A DNA stretch of 64,000 nt from SPJN01 sp965229935 (GCA_965229935.1 CBDDKB010000002.1:806001-870000), one strand, 5' to 3'; positions 7,970 to 17,208 are shown, counted from the first letter of the stretch. Notes: generated from the sequence alone by a model not told the origin. Numbers and translations: made by a program.

Positions 7970-8864
7970 ACACACCTGCGGATGCCTGTGTGGGGTCGGT
8001 GAAGTCAGCCTCCATCGCGCGGAAACCGCGTGCCATCAAATCGTCCGCATCCCATCCATTCACGTTCGACATGCCGCGCACGGGTCGTGGCTGGCTCATC
8101 AAAAAGACCTCATTGCCGCGCACGGTAAAGATTTGACCATTGGTTTTCTCGTCAGCGCAAAGGGCAATGGCAGGCGGGGCAATCTGGTCGGCACGCGTTG
8201 ATCGTTTCATCCGTTCAACACGTTCGGCGCTGGCCTCATCCTTAACTGGGATGGAGGCGATCATGCGTGTCCAAGCAAAAGGCGCAATACAGTTTGACCG
8301 CACATTCTTACGCGCGCCTTCCATGGCAATAATGCTCGACAGGCCGACAATGCCCATTTTGGCGGCTGAATAATTGGCCTGTCCCACATTGCCGATCAGC
8401 CCGCTGGTGGAGGTGAACATGACATAGGCGCCGTCTTCCTGTCCGCGGAAATGTTCGATCGTTGCGCGTGCCATGTTGAAGCTGCCTTTCAGGTGAACTT
8501 CGATCACGCTGTCCCAATCAGCCTCGTCCATTTTGTGGAACATGACATCACGCAAAATACCTGCAGGGTTGATCACGGCATGAAGGCCGCCAAATTCATC
8601 CATCGCCTGTTCGAACATGTTTTTCGCGCCGCTCATCAATGCAACAGAGTCTGAATTTGAAACTGCCTTGCCGCCAAGCTCGCGAATTTCCAGCGCAACC
8701 TGTTCTGCGGGGCCGGCGTCGCCGGAATCATCGCCTGCCATGCCGCCGCCCAGATCATTGATGACGACATTGCCGCCTTCCTTGGCTGCCAAAAGCGCGC
8801 ATTCACGACCAATGCCGCGCGCTGCGCCTGTTACGATGACTGTTTTGCCGTCTAGAACACCCAT
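7950..8864 (-). CDS. SDR-family dehydrogenase (3-hydroxyacyl-CoA dehydrogenase-like)
   Basis: The protein has 304 residues. ATG 8864 was chosen because the cofactor strand begins right after it (KTVIVTGAARGIG) and GGAG lies upstream; the in-frame extension to 9200 has no similarity to the family. NAD(P)-binding TGAARGIG is at residues 12-19, and the catalytic residues are Ser152, Tyr165 and Lys169 (YSAAK). The GxxNDLGGG insertion and long C-terminus resemble the dehydrogenase part of multifunctional beta-oxidation proteins (type 2) and related stand-alone enzymes. The substrate is inferred only. About 230 non-coding bases lie upstream. Confidence 0.88.
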   Translation of the reverse strand: MGVLDGKTVIVTGAARGIGRECALLAAKEGGNVVINDLGGGMAGDDSGDAGPAEQVALEIRELGGKAVSNSDSVALMSGAKNMFEQAMDEFGGLHAVINPAGILRDVMFHKMDEADWDSVIEVHLKGSFNMARATIEHFRGQEDGAYVMFTSTSGLIGNVGQANYSAAKMGIVGLSSIIAMEGARKNVRSNCIAPFAWTRMIASIPVKDEASAERVERMKRSTRADQIAPPAIALCADEKTNGQIFTVRGNEVFLMSQPRPVRGMSNVNGWDADDLMARGFRAMEADFTDPTQASAGVFTWDPV

Positions 8865-9140
8865 ATTCGATCTCCACTCTTTGATGATTTGCCGCAACCT
8901 ACATAGAATTTGGGGCTTGTGCCAGCGGTGAGTGAGTGTTACTTGCCGTTTCCATGATCTTTGCAATGATCCATATGCGACGACGATAGTCATTTGCCGG
9001 GCAGGCCATTGGGCCTTTTGCGCGCGCCCATCTGTACGCGCTCCCGGTTTGCAGATTTTCCAACCATTAATCTTCTGATTATGATCAAATGACTTGTGCG
9101 CCTGACAGAATCGGTCTCGCGCGTTGCACTGGATAAGAAA

Positions 9141-9680
9141 ATGGCTAAGACAGCAGCCCAAAGTTTGACCTTTACCCTCTCTGCCGCCGATGCGGCACAA
9201 ACCCCTGTGATTGAGGCATTGTTGGATCGCGCCTTCGGGCCGGGCAGATTGGCCAAAAGCTCATACCGGCTGCGTGAAGGGGTGGCGCCTTTGGCGGCGC
9301 TTTGCTTTGTTGCCAATGACGACAAGACAGGCGCGATTTGTGGGTCTATTCAATATTGGCCGGTACTGTTGAAATATGATGATGGCAGCACGCCGGCGCC
9401 CGCCTTATTGCTTGGCCCCTTGGCCATTGATCCTGATTATCAGGGCAAGGGGATTGGGCAGGCCTTGATGGCGCATAGTTTGGCGCTCGCCACCGAACAG
9501 GGGCACAAGGCCGTCATCCTTGTTGGTGATGAACCCTATTACGCTAAGGCTGGTTTTTCGCGGCTTGGCGCCTTTGGCTTGCGCCTGCCGGGGCCATTTG
9601 ATCCCAATCGGCTGTTGGGCCGTAATCTGGTGGAGGGGACTTTGACAGGCAATCCCGCCGCGATTATCAAGGCCGAATAG
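9141..9680 (+). CDS. GNAT family N-acetyltransferase (YhbS-like)
   Basis: The protein has 179 residues from ATG 9141, preceded by GGATAAG; an in-frame GTG at 9096 would add 15 residues without conserved features. The segments LLLGPLAIDPDYQGKGIG and ALMAHSL form the acetyl-CoA-binding motif near residues 95-120, and VGDEPYYAKAGFSRLG is typical of the YhbS-like group. The substrate is unknown. It is followed 67 bases later by the DUF1285 gene. Confidence 0.88.
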   Translation: MAKTAAQSLTFTLSAADAAQTPVIEALLDRAFGPGRLAKSSYRLREGVAPLAALCFVANDDKTGAICGSIQYWPVLLKYDDGSTPAPALLLGPLAIDPDYQGKGIGQALMAHSLALATEQGHKAVILVGDEPYYAKAGFSRLGAFGLRLPGPFDPNRLLGRNLVEGTLTGNPAAIIKAE

Positions 9681-9747
9681 GTCTAAAACCTGCGATTTTG
9701 GTTGGGCGGGACTTTGCCTTTTCACGCGAAACAGGCATGATAGCGGT

Positions 9748-10377
9748 ATGAGTGACTCAGTAACCAAAAAAAGCGGCGATCAGCGCCCGTTTGACAATGT
9801 GTTGGCACAGGCCCAAAGCGCGATCAAACGCCGTGGTGTGGCCCCGGTGGAAAAATGGAACCCGGATTATTGTGGCGAGATGGACATGCGTATCGCCCGC
9901 GATGGCACATGGTTTCATGAAGGCACCCCCATTGGCCGCAAGCAATTGGTGCGCCTGTTTTCAACAGTGCTGCGCAAGGATGATGATGGCCGCCATTATC
10001 TTGTAACCCCGGTCGAGAAGATCGGCATCACCGTCGATGATGCGCCCTTTTTGGCGGTCGAAGTCGCGGTCGAAGGGGCAGGCCAAGACATGGCGCTGAC
10101 TTTCCGCACCAATGTGGATGATCAGGTCACGGCAGATAAGGACCATCCGATCCGCGTTGCGATTGATCCCGATACGGGGGAACCATCGCCCTATGTGCTG
10201 GTGCGTGGACGGCTTGAGGCTAAGATTGGTCGTTCGGTTTTTTATGAATTGGTGGCGCTGGGGCACGAACAGAGTTTCGAAGGCGGCACCCATTTCGGCC
10301 TGTGGTCGGGCGGTGTGTTTCACAGCTTTGGCGAAAAGGATGCGCTGTTCGCCGGGACCGAGATTGTGACGGATTAG
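9748..10377 (+). CDS. DUF1285 family protein
   Basis: The protein has 209 residues without signal peptide or membrane span. The DUF1285 pattern is visible: NPDYCGEMDMRIARDGTWFHEGTPI at residues 39-63, then RLFSTVLRKDDDGRHYLVTP and the strand-rich core. The role is unknown. It heads a tight run DUF1285-Nudix-DUF6111-cca that recurs in alphaproteobacteria and is probably one transcript. Confidence 0.9.
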   Translation: MSDSVTKKSGDQRPFDNVLAQAQSAIKRRGVAPVEKWNPDYCGEMDMRIARDGTWFHEGTPIGRKQLVRLFSTVLRKDDDGRHYLVTPVEKIGITVDDAPFLAVEVAVEGAGQDMALTFRTNVDDQVTADKDHPIRVAIDPDTGEPSPYVLVRGRLEAKIGRSVFYELVALGHEQSFEGGTHFGLWSGGVFHSFGEKDALFAGTEIVTD

Positions 10378-10395
10378 GTCAGGTCAGGGAACGCC

Positions 10396-11052
10396 ATGCC
10401 GACACGCATCCTCACACGCGCTTATATCGAAGACCGGCTATTGGACAGAACGCCGGATCCTGATGCGCGGTCTGACGCAGACCTGACGCCCTATTGGAAT
10501 GATTTGCTGCCTAAAAATCGTGTGTTGCGCCCTGCTGCCGTGTTGGTGCCGTTGGTTGAAAGGGCGTCGGGCCTGAATGTGTTGCTGACGGAAAGGTCGG
10601 CTGATCTGCCCAGTCATGCAGGGCAGGTTGCCTTTCCTGGTGGACGCATTGACGATACGGATCATGGTCCCGAAGCTGCGGCCCTGCGAGAGGCAGAGGA
10701 GGAGGTCGGCCTTAACCCCAACTGGACAAGTTTGGTGGGGCGGCTTGACCATTACCACACCGGCACAGGGTTCCACATTACCCCCATCGTTGGCTTTGTT
10801 GAGCCTGCCTTCACGCTTGATGAATTGGTGCTGGAGGAGGCTGAGGTCGCAAAAGTTTTCGAAGTGCCCCTGTCCTTTTTGATGGACCCAAAAAATCATG
10901 AAAAACATGCCATCGACTATAAGGGACGGGAACGAATTTACTATGCCATGCCGTATCAGGGTCACTATATTTGGGGGGCAACTGCTGGCATGCTGGTGAA
11001 TATGAGCCATATTCTACTTGGTACCCCCACAGACAAAAGCGGAGTCGCCTGA
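10396..11052 (+). CDS. Nudix hydrolase, CoA pyrophosphatase type
   Basis: The protein has 218 residues, with CAGGGAA just before ATG 10396. The Nudix box spans residues 83-105 (REAEEEVGL core), and it is preceded by the UPF0035-type signature LLTERSADLPSHAGQVAFPG that marks the coenzyme A diphosphatase group (NUDT7/8, YeaB). These enzymes cleave CoA and derivatives to acyl-phosphopantetheine and 3',5'-ADP. The stop overlaps the next start by one base (TGATG). Confidence 0.92.
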   Translation: MPTRILTRAYIEDRLLDRTPDPDARSDADLTPYWNDLLPKNRVLRPAAVLVPLVERASGLNVLLTERSADLPSHAGQVAFPGGRIDDTDHGPEAAALREAEEEVGLNPNWTSLVGRLDHYHTGTGFHITPIVGFVEPAFTLDELVLEEAEVAKVFEVPLSFLMDPKNHEKHAIDYKGRERIYYAMPYQGHYIWGATAGMLVNMSHILLGTPTDKSGVA

Positions 11053-11351
11053 TGCGTCTTGTTCTGCTGAATATATTTTTGCTGCTCTTGCCCTTGGTCA
11101 CCTACATGTTGTTTAGGTGGGTGCGCGGTCATAGAGATTTTACAAATCGGCCAACCGTCAGATTGCTGCTTGTTGGGTTGGTGTTGGTAATCATCAGCCT
11201 GTTATGGGTGCGGTTCAACACAGGCGCGGACCCTGATTCCGTTTATGTGCCACCGCATATGGAGGACGGTAAACTTGTCGGGCCCCATTATGTTGCCCCT
11301 GATGAACTAGGCGAGGGGGTTCATCCCGGCGACATTGTTCGCGAAGACTGA
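11052..11351 (+). CDS. DUF6111 family small membrane protein
   Basis: The protein has 99 residues, starting at ATG 11052 that shares a base with the Nudix stop. Two hydrophobic spans (about residues 3-20 and 36-55) precede a soluble tail containing YVPPHMEDGKLVGPH, the conserved end of DUF6111 proteins. Function unknown. The position between a Nudix hydrolase and cca is the family's usual setting. Confidence 0.85.
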   Translation: MRLVLLNIFLLLLPLVTYMLFRWVRGHRDFTNRPTVRLLLVGLVLVIISLLWVRFNTGADPDSVYVPPHMEDGKLVGPHYVAPDELGEGVHPGDIVRED

Positions 11352-11353
11352 CA

Positions 11354-12544
11354 ATGCCTCCCCCGTCATTTCCCATTGATGAACTGCGGCGCGATAATCA
11401 GCCGTTGGATCGGGTCTTGGCAGCCCTAAGCGCCAAGGGGGACGAGGTGCGCTTGGTTGGCGGTGCGGTGCGCGACCATTTGCTGGGACGATCAACATAT
11501 GATGTAGACTTAGCGACGACTGCCTTGCCGGAGCAGACAATAGCTTTGTTAAATGGTGCGGGGTTGAAGCCTGTTCCTGTCGGTATTGAATTTGGCACGG
11601 TTATTGGTGTTGCGGACGGGGTGGGATTTGAAATTACAACCCTGCGCGCCGATGTTGAAACAGATGGAAGGCACGCCAAGGTCGCCTTTTCCACAGACTG
11701 GCAGGAAGATGCCTTGCGCCGTGACCTGACAATTAATGCGTTGAGTGTCGACATGCAGGGCGTGATCCATGATTACACCGATGGTATTGCGGATATTGCG
11801 GCACGTAGGCTGCGCTTGATCGGCACGCCAATAGACCGGCTGCATGAAGATTATCTGCGTCTGTTGCGCGTCTTCAGGTTTGCAAGCCAGTTGCCTGAAG
11901 ATTTCACGATTGATGAGCAGACATTGATTGCCTGCACCCAAGCGCAAAAGGGTCTAAAACAATTATCCGGCGAACGTGTGTTTTCAGAGCTGTCCCGCAT
12001 TTTGGTGGGGCCACAGGTTCTGTCTGTGATTCAGGACATGGAAGCGCGCAGCATTTGGCAAACATTGTTTGATCTGTCCATTGATAGTCAGGCGCTGGCT
12101 TCCCTTGTTGAACGAGAGCGGGAGCCAGATGCAGTGCGTCGCCTGATGGCTTGTTTCGGTGCATCGGAAGCTGCAAATATTTTAAGCGCGCTTAATGCGC
12201 CGGGAAAAGAACGCGCCCGTGCTTCATCTGTCGCCGCATTGTTGCGTCCCGGTGCGCTTGACGACGAACGCACAATTGTGCGCCGCATTTGGAAAGATGG
12301 TGTGCAGCCTGCGATTGATGCCGCGTTGCTTTCCGGGCGCGAAGTGCTTTTGGCCAGAATTGCAGACCTCGCCACAAAGTCCTTTCCTGTGCAGGGGCGG
12401 GATGTGCTGTCACGGGGCGTTGCGCCGGGGCCTGATGTGGGGCGTCTATTGGCGGTGCTTGAAGACTGGTGGTTCGATCATGACATGCCTGACCGTGAGG
12501 AAAGCCTTGTGCAGCTTGAAAAGCTAATAGTTGCTCATCACTAA
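11354..12544 (+). CDS. cca: CCA tRNA nucleotidyltransferase / poly(A) polymerase family
   Basis: The protein has 396 residues. The class II nucleotidyltransferase signature lies at residues 34-56 (LVGGAVRDHLLGRSTYDVDL), with metal-binding Asp50 and Asp52. The RNA-binding segment with RRDLTINALSVD and the EDYLRLLRVFRFASQL motif follow. It adds or repairs the 3' CCA of tRNAs. The three tRNA genes in this window already encode CCA, so here repair is the more likely need, though other tRNAs of the genome are unseen. Start is two bases after DUF6111. Confidence 0.94.
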   Translation: MPPPSFPIDELRRDNQPLDRVLAALSAKGDEVRLVGGAVRDHLLGRSTYDVDLATTALPEQTIALLNGAGLKPVPVGIEFGTVIGVADGVGFEITTLRADVETDGRHAKVAFSTDWQEDALRRDLTINALSVDMQGVIHDYTDGIADIAARRLRLIGTPIDRLHEDYLRLLRVFRFASQLPEDFTIDEQTLIACTQAQKGLKQLSGERVFSELSRILVGPQVLSVIQDMEARSIWQTLFDLSIDSQALASLVEREREPDAVRRLMACFGASEAANILSALNAPGKERARASSVAALLRPGALDDERTIVRRIWKDGVQPAIDAALLSGREVLLARIADLATKSFPVQGRDVLSRGVAPGPDVGRLLAVLEDWWFDHDMPDREESLVQLEKLIVAHH

Positions 12545-12632
12545 GTTAAAAGAGGGACGTGCAATTTCGTGTCTTTTGTGCTTTATTCCATTGCTTAATA
12601 GATTGGCATAAATCGCGCGAGACAGATAAAAA

Positions 12633-14276
12633 TTGATCAGGTTTCATGGGCCACAGGCAACCCATCTACGTCGTGATGGTTTGATTGGCGATTGGAAGTT
12701 AAAACGAACTTCCGAAACGACGAAGGCAATGACATTCCTAGATACGTTTGACTGGCGGTTGCACAAGCGCGGGATGGAGCTTTGTGTCATCCAGCAAAAG
12801 GGTAAGGCCCGTTCAATTGCGCTGGTTAACAGCGAGGGGCATGAGCTTGTTGCGCGCTTACCCGGACGCCGTCTGCCGAGTTGGGCAGATGAGCTGTCGG
12901 GTGATGGTGGCGACGCGGCAATGATGATTGCAGCACAAGTTGCAGCGGGCATAAAGCGCCGCGCTTTGTTGCCGATGGGCAAGGTTCAATTGAAGCAAAC
13001 GCAAATTGCATTGCTTGACGATCTTGAAAAGACCATCGCTCATATCTCTATCGCGACGCCTATTCACGACAATGGCTTGCCCGCAACACAATCAGCCGCG
13101 GCGGGAATCAAACCGCTGCGAGGGTATGAGGATGAAGTGCGCGCCTTCTTAAAGGCAGCAGACATCGATATAGATGACGATGTAGGGCAGCCGGACTTGC
13201 TGACGCTTGCTGCCCAGCAAGTTGGCCGCGCGCCCCTTGACTATCAATCAAAAATCAATGTGCCAATGGTCGCCGATGACGATGCACGGACCGCAGCCTT
13301 AAAAACGTTGCGATCATTGATGGCGGTGCTTGAACAGAATATCAATCCGGTCATTGAGGATATTGATCAGGATTTCCTGCATCACTTTCGCGTTGCCTGC
13401 CGCCGAATTCGTGAGGCTTTGTCTGTGTTTCGCAGCGCCTTTCCCGACGACCGCGTGCAACATTTCCGGCAGGAGTTTGGATGGGTTACCAAAGTCACCA
13501 ATGTGACACGAGATTCAGACGTCTACCTTTTGGCGCTTGACGGCTTTCGTGAACAATTGACCGAGGGGTTGGCTGATGGTCTTGACCCGTTTGAAACGTG
13601 GCTACGCCGTCGGCGCAGCTCCTCCCTTGGTGCTGTGCGTCGTGCATTGCGCAGTGATCGTTTCCAGACTTTGTTGGTTGAGTTTCATCGCTTTTTAGAA
13701 GAACAGGAAGCTGCAGCGCTGACTGAAGGCGCAGCCCGACCTGCAAAGCAATTGGGCGACAAGCGGATTTGGAAAATTTTTCGGCGCATGTATGCAGGCT
13801 CCCGCGCGCTGACAGATGCCTCACCTGAAGATGATGTCCATGACATTCGCAAGCTTGGTAAAAAGCTGCGCTATGGTCTGGAATATTTTAAGACCCTATA
13901 TGAGCCTGATGACATTGGTGCTGTCATAACAGAGTTAAAGGCACTGCAAGCAGTGCTTGGTGATTTCAATGATTATTGTGTGCAGTCCCATGATCTTGAA
14001 CAATTTGCCAAGCTGATTGCCGCGGGGCAGGCAAGCGACGTGCCCCCCCAAACGCTGCTGACGCTGGGGGCGCTGATTGATATTTTGAATAAACAGCGCG
14101 CCGAAGCGCGCATTCAATGCGATGTTGCCTTTGAACAGTTTGCGTCTGAAGCGAACCGAAAAGCCTATCGCAAACTATTTCGGAATAAGGCCGAAGATAT
14201 TGAGCCGCTGGCTTTAGATGTATCTGCTGAAGAGCAGTCGCTGGCGGCCCAAGAAACAACGGATCAAGCGCAATGA
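12633..14276 (+). CDS. CHAD-domain protein with degenerate CYTH-like N-terminus
   Basis: The protein has 547 residues if TTG 12633 is the start; ATG 12729 would cut into the CYTH-like strand TFLDTFDWRLHKRG. The N-terminal 150 residues look like a truncated or diverged CYTH (triphosphate tunnel) domain. The C-terminal part (about 225-530) is a CHAD helical domain with its two conserved basic histidine motifs, LHHFRVACRRIREALSVF near residue 250 and HDIRKLGKKLRYGLEYF near residue 403. CHAD domains bind polyphosphate and can localise to polyphosphate granules. It overlaps the following ParA-type gene by 4 bases (ATGA). Confidence 0.88.
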   Translation: MIRFHGPQATHLRRDGLIGDWKLKRTSETTKAMTFLDTFDWRLHKRGMELCVIQQKGKARSIALVNSEGHELVARLPGRRLPSWADELSGDGGDAAMMIAAQVAAGIKRRALLPMGKVQLKQTQIALLDDLEKTIAHISIATPIHDNGLPATQSAAAGIKPLRGYEDEVRAFLKAADIDIDDDVGQPDLLTLAAQQVGRAPLDYQSKINVPMVADDDARTAALKTLRSLMAVLEQNINPVIEDIDQDFLHHFRVACRRIREALSVFRSAFPDDRVQHFRQEFGWVTKVTNVTRDSDVYLLALDGFREQLTEGLADGLDPFETWLRRRRSSSLGAVRRALRSDRFQTLLVEFHRFLEEQEAAALTEGAARPAKQLGDKRIWKIFRRMYAGSRALTDASPEDDVHDIRKLGKKLRYGLEYFKTLYEPDDIGAVITELKALQAVLGDFNDYCVQSHDLEQFAKLIAAGQASDVPPQTLLTLGALIDILNKQRAEARIQCDVAFEQFASEANRKAYRKLFRNKAEDIEPLALDVSAEEQSLAAQETTDQAQ

Positions 14277-15019
14277 AAATTCTTGCAGTCTATAATATCA
14301 AGGGCGGCGTCGGCAAAACCGCTGCGGCAGTGAACCTTGCCTGCCTTGCCGCGCAGTCCGGGCAGCGTGTCCTGTTGTGGGACTTGGACCCGCAAGGGGC
14401 GGCAAGCTATTATTTTCGGGTCAAGCCTAAGGTTAAGGGCGGCATTAGCCGTTTGCTCCGTGGCGGTAATGGCATTGCCAAGCGGGTGAAGGAAACCGAT
14501 TATCCCGGGCTTGATCTATTGCCGGCTGATTTTTCCTATCGTCATTTCGATATAATGATCGATAAGAAAAAGCCGCATCGCACGTTGCGGCAGGCGTTGG
14601 CAGCGTTCAAGAAGTCCTATGACCTGATTATTATTGATTGTCCGCCTTCAATCTCGCGCCTGTCAGAAGGTCTGTTTACTTTTGCCGACGCATTGATCGT
14701 GCCAACAATTCCAACCACACTGTCTGTGCGGACGCTCGAACAATTAACTGAGTTCCATAAAGATAATGACCTGTCTGCAAAGCGTATCTGGCCGGTTCTG
14801 TCCATGGTTGATAAACGCCGTGTGTTGCACAAGCAGTTGGGACATGATCTGTCGCGCAGTTATAAACGCTGTTTTGAAACCGCTATTCCCTACACGGCAG
14901 ATGTTGAGATGATGGGGATCAAGCGTCGCCCCGTTGTCGATTTTGCGCCGCGTTCGGGCGCGGCAAAGGCCTATACTGCGCTTTGGGGCGAAGTGGCAGA
15001 GCGATTGCGCAAAATCTGA
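14273..15019 (+). CDS. ParA/MinD-type ATPase
   Basis: The protein has 248 residues. It has the deviant Walker A of ParA/MinD proteins (KGGVGKT at residues 10-16, signature lysine 10), the A' segment WDLDPQG and Walker B LIIIDCPPS. No ParB, no parS-like repeats and no min genes are nearby, so it is an orphan partition-type ATPase. It is translationally coupled to the CHAD gene. ParA-type orphans elsewhere position protein bodies, carboxysomes or chemoreceptor clusters; a role in positioning the CHAD protein or polyphosphate granules is my inference. Confidence 0.9.
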   Translation: MKILAVYNIKGGVGKTAAAVNLACLAAQSGQRVLLWDLDPQGAASYYFRVKPKVKGGISRLLRGGNGIAKRVKETDYPGLDLLPADFSYRHFDIMIDKKKPHRTLRQALAAFKKSYDLIIIDCPPSISRLSEGLFTFADALIVPTIPTTLSVRTLEQLTEFHKDNDLSAKRIWPVLSMVDKRRVLHKQLGHDLSRSYKRCFETAIPYTADVEMMGIKRRPVVDFAPRSGAAKAYTALWGEVAERLRKI

Positions 15020-15038
15020 TTCAGGCAGATAATGGGGT

Positions 15039-16313
15039 ATGTCGGATACAGACTTACTCATAAGGCTAACCGTTTCCCTTGCCGTTGGTATTTTGGTCGG
15101 GGTAGAGCGTGGTTGGCATGAACGGCACCGCAATGCGGGCGAACGTATTGCAGGCATCCGAACATTTACATTGATCGGTTTTTTGGGCGGGTTGCTGACT
15201 GGCCTTCCTGTTTTTATGCCTTGGGGGTTTATTGCCGGGTTTGTGGCGATAGCCGTGTTAATGTCGCTTGGCTGGTATAAATATAGCGGCACTCAAACTG
15301 GCATTGGCGTTACCACAGTCATTGCTGTGTTGGTGACTTACGTATTGGGCGGCTTGGCCGGGCAGGGTGAGATAATTGCAGCAGGTGCCGGGGCGGTGGT
15401 CACAGCCTTGTTGCTTTATTTCAAGCCCAGCTTGCATACATGGCTGGAACAGATCCGCGATGTAGACATAAATGCGGGGCTTCGATTGCTGGCAATATCA
15501 GTATTGTTGTTGCCAATTTTGCCTGATCATGGCTACGGCCCATGGCAAGTGCTCAACCCCTTTCACATTTGGATTATGGTTGTTGCTATCGCAGGGCTGT
15601 CATTTTTTGGCTATGTCCTGATCCGTCTGTTTGGCGCGCGGCGGGGCATCTTGTTTGCAGCGCTTGCTGGCGGATTTGTTTCCTCTACGGCGGTGACCAT
15701 TTCCTTTTCCAAACAAAGTTGTGAGGCGACAGGGGCAGGGCGCACCTATATGGCGGGCATATTGCTCGCCAATTTGATCGTGTTTCCGCGCATGTTGTTG
15801 ATTGCGGGTGTCATTGCGCCAACAATATTACCAGTCTTGGTCCCAGCGATGGGGGCGGCTGTTATTGTTGGGCTCGCCCTCGCAGCGCTTTTGTTGCGCA
15901 GGCAAGAAAGCGATATAGCCGATGCAGCGGATATCGCTACATCAATAACTAATCCCCTTCAGTTGCGTACGGCATTGAGTTTCGGTCTGTTGCTGAGTTT
16001 GATTTTGCTTGCCACTCGTGCGGCATCAGAGTTTGCAGGAACAGGAGGTATTTATGGGCTGGCCTTGTTGTCAGGCTTTGCCGACGTTGATCCGATCAGC
16101 CTGTCCCTTGCAACGCAAGTCGCTGGCGATGTCATTAACGCAAAAGTTGCAGCAACAGGTGTCGCGTTGGCAGTCACTGCAAATTTGATCGTCAAGGGTG
16201 CTTTGGCTATCCGATTGGCTGACCAATCCCTTAAGGGCCGCTTGGGCCAAATGTTTGCCCTGTTTGTCGTGGCTGTATTAGCCGGGCTTGGTGCCGGCCT
16301 TTGGATTATTTAG
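15039..16313 (+). CDS. MgtC/SapB and DUF4010 membrane protein
   Basis: The protein has 424 residues and about 11-13 hydrophobic segments. The N-terminal third is an MgtC/SapB domain (LAVGILVGVERGWHER and AGIRTFTLIGFLGG). The C-terminal two thirds are DUF4010 (RRGILFAALAGGFVSSTA, GLALLSGFADVDPISLSLA). Substrate and function are unknown; MgtC proteins are tied to Mg2+ limitation and phosphate homeostasis in some species. It starts 19 bases after the ParA-type gene, so it probably belongs to the same transcript. It ends 7 bases before the convergent hemF. Confidence 0.9.
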   Translation: MSDTDLLIRLTVSLAVGILVGVERGWHERHRNAGERIAGIRTFTLIGFLGGLLTGLPVFMPWGFIAGFVAIAVLMSLGWYKYSGTQTGIGVTTVIAVLVTYVLGGLAGQGEIIAAGAGAVVTALLLYFKPSLHTWLEQIRDVDINAGLRLLAISVLLLPILPDHGYGPWQVLNPFHIWIMVVAIAGLSFFGYVLIRLFGARRGILFAALAGGFVSSTAVTISFSKQSCEATGAGRTYMAGILLANLIVFPRMLLIAGVIAPTILPVLVPAMGAAVIVGLALAALLLRRQESDIADAADIATSITNPLQLRTALSFGLLLSLILLATRAASEFAGTGGIYGLALLSGFADVDPISLSLATQVAGDVINAKVAATGVALAVTANLIVKGALAIRLADQSLKGRLGQMFALFVVAVLAGLGAGLWII

Positions 16314-16320
16314 GGGGTGA

Positions 16321-17193
16321 TCAGTCCCAGCTAGCCATTGGTGGCAGGCTCATCAAAATGGCGTCGGGATTGCCATTGGTCATGATGCCAAATCGTGTAC
16401 CCCGGTCATGCAGCAGGTTAAACTCTACATAGCGGCCGCGCTTGTAAGCTTGATAGTCGCGATGTTCCTGCTCATAGGGAGTGTTCATTCGCTTGCGGAC
16501 AATGGCGGGAAAGGCCTCAAGGAAAGCGCGGCCCACATCCTGTGTGAACTTGAAATCCTGTTCCCAATTTTCCTCGCTTGGTCCGCTTGACAGCCGGTCA
16601 TAAAAAATGCCGCCCTGACCGCGTGGTTCATCCCGATGGGGGATAAAGAAATAGTCATCAGCCCATTCCTTGAACTTGTCGTAATAGGTTGGGTCATTGG
16701 CATCACAGGCCCGCTTTAAACAGTCATGGAAAAAGGCGACATCCTCGTCAAACGGATAAATCCCGTTCAGATCAGCACCGCCCCCGAACCAATGTTGCGA
16801 GGTGATGAGGTGGCGTGTGTTCATGTGAACGGGCGGGACGAACGGATTACGCATATGAGCGACGAGCGAAATGCCGGATGCCCAAAATTGCGGATTGTCA
16901 GAAGCGCCCGGAATCTCTTTCGCGAACTGTTCGGAAAATTCGCCTTCAACAGCAGAAAAATTGACCCCGACCTTTTCAAAGACTCGGCCCTTCATTTTGC
17001 CGATGGTGCCACCGCCGCCGCCGGGCCGTTCCCAGCTTGTATACTCAAACGTACCGGCGTCGGCCTTGTCGCAATCAGGGCCGTCATAATCTTGCTCAAT
17101 CGCCTCGAAGGCGGCGCAGATTTGATCGCGCAAGTCCTGAAACCAATCGGCGGCACGGGTCTTGTGGGCGTCTGTGGGGGCAAAGTCAGTCAT
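16321..17193 (-). CDS. hemF: Oxygen-dependent coproporphyrinogen III oxidase
   Basis: The protein has 290 residues, the normal length. It performs the oxygen-dependent oxidative decarboxylation of coproporphyrinogen III in heme synthesis. Typical segments are HMRNPFVPPVHMNTRHL near residues 112-128, GGGADLNGIYPF, and the C-terminal YVEFNLLHDRGTRFGI. GGAAGA lies six bases before ATG 17193. It is transcribed together with trmL, 15 bases apart. Its neighbours petABC need heme, which fits the context. Confidence 0.96.
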   Translation of the reverse strand: MTDFAPTDAHKTRAADWFQDLRDQICAAFEAIEQDYDGPDCDKADAGTFEYTSWERPGGGGGTIGKMKGRVFEKVGVNFSAVEGEFSEQFAKEIPGASDNPQFWASGISLVAHMRNPFVPPVHMNTRHLITSQHWFGGGADLNGIYPFDEDVAFFHDCLKRACDANDPTYYDKFKEWADDYFFIPHRDEPRGQGGIFYDRLSSGPSEENWEQDFKFTQDVGRAFLEAFPAIVRKRMNTPYEQEHRDYQAYKRGRYVEFNLLHDRGTRFGIMTNGNPDAILMSLPPMASWD

Positions 17194-17208
17194 AAATTCT
17201 TCCGGTGT

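Noticed and set aside
8865..9200. A 112-residue N-terminal extension of the SDR dehydrogenase
   Set aside because: The extension has no similarity to the family, is rich in Arg, Cys and Trp, and the cofactor strand with a ribosome binding site begins at 8864. The region is better read as upstream non-coding sequence.
14273..15019. Chromosome or plasmid partition ParA
   Set aside because: There is no ParB gene, no cluster of parS-like repeats and no rsmG/mnmG context as at chromosome origins. The partner is a CHAD protein.
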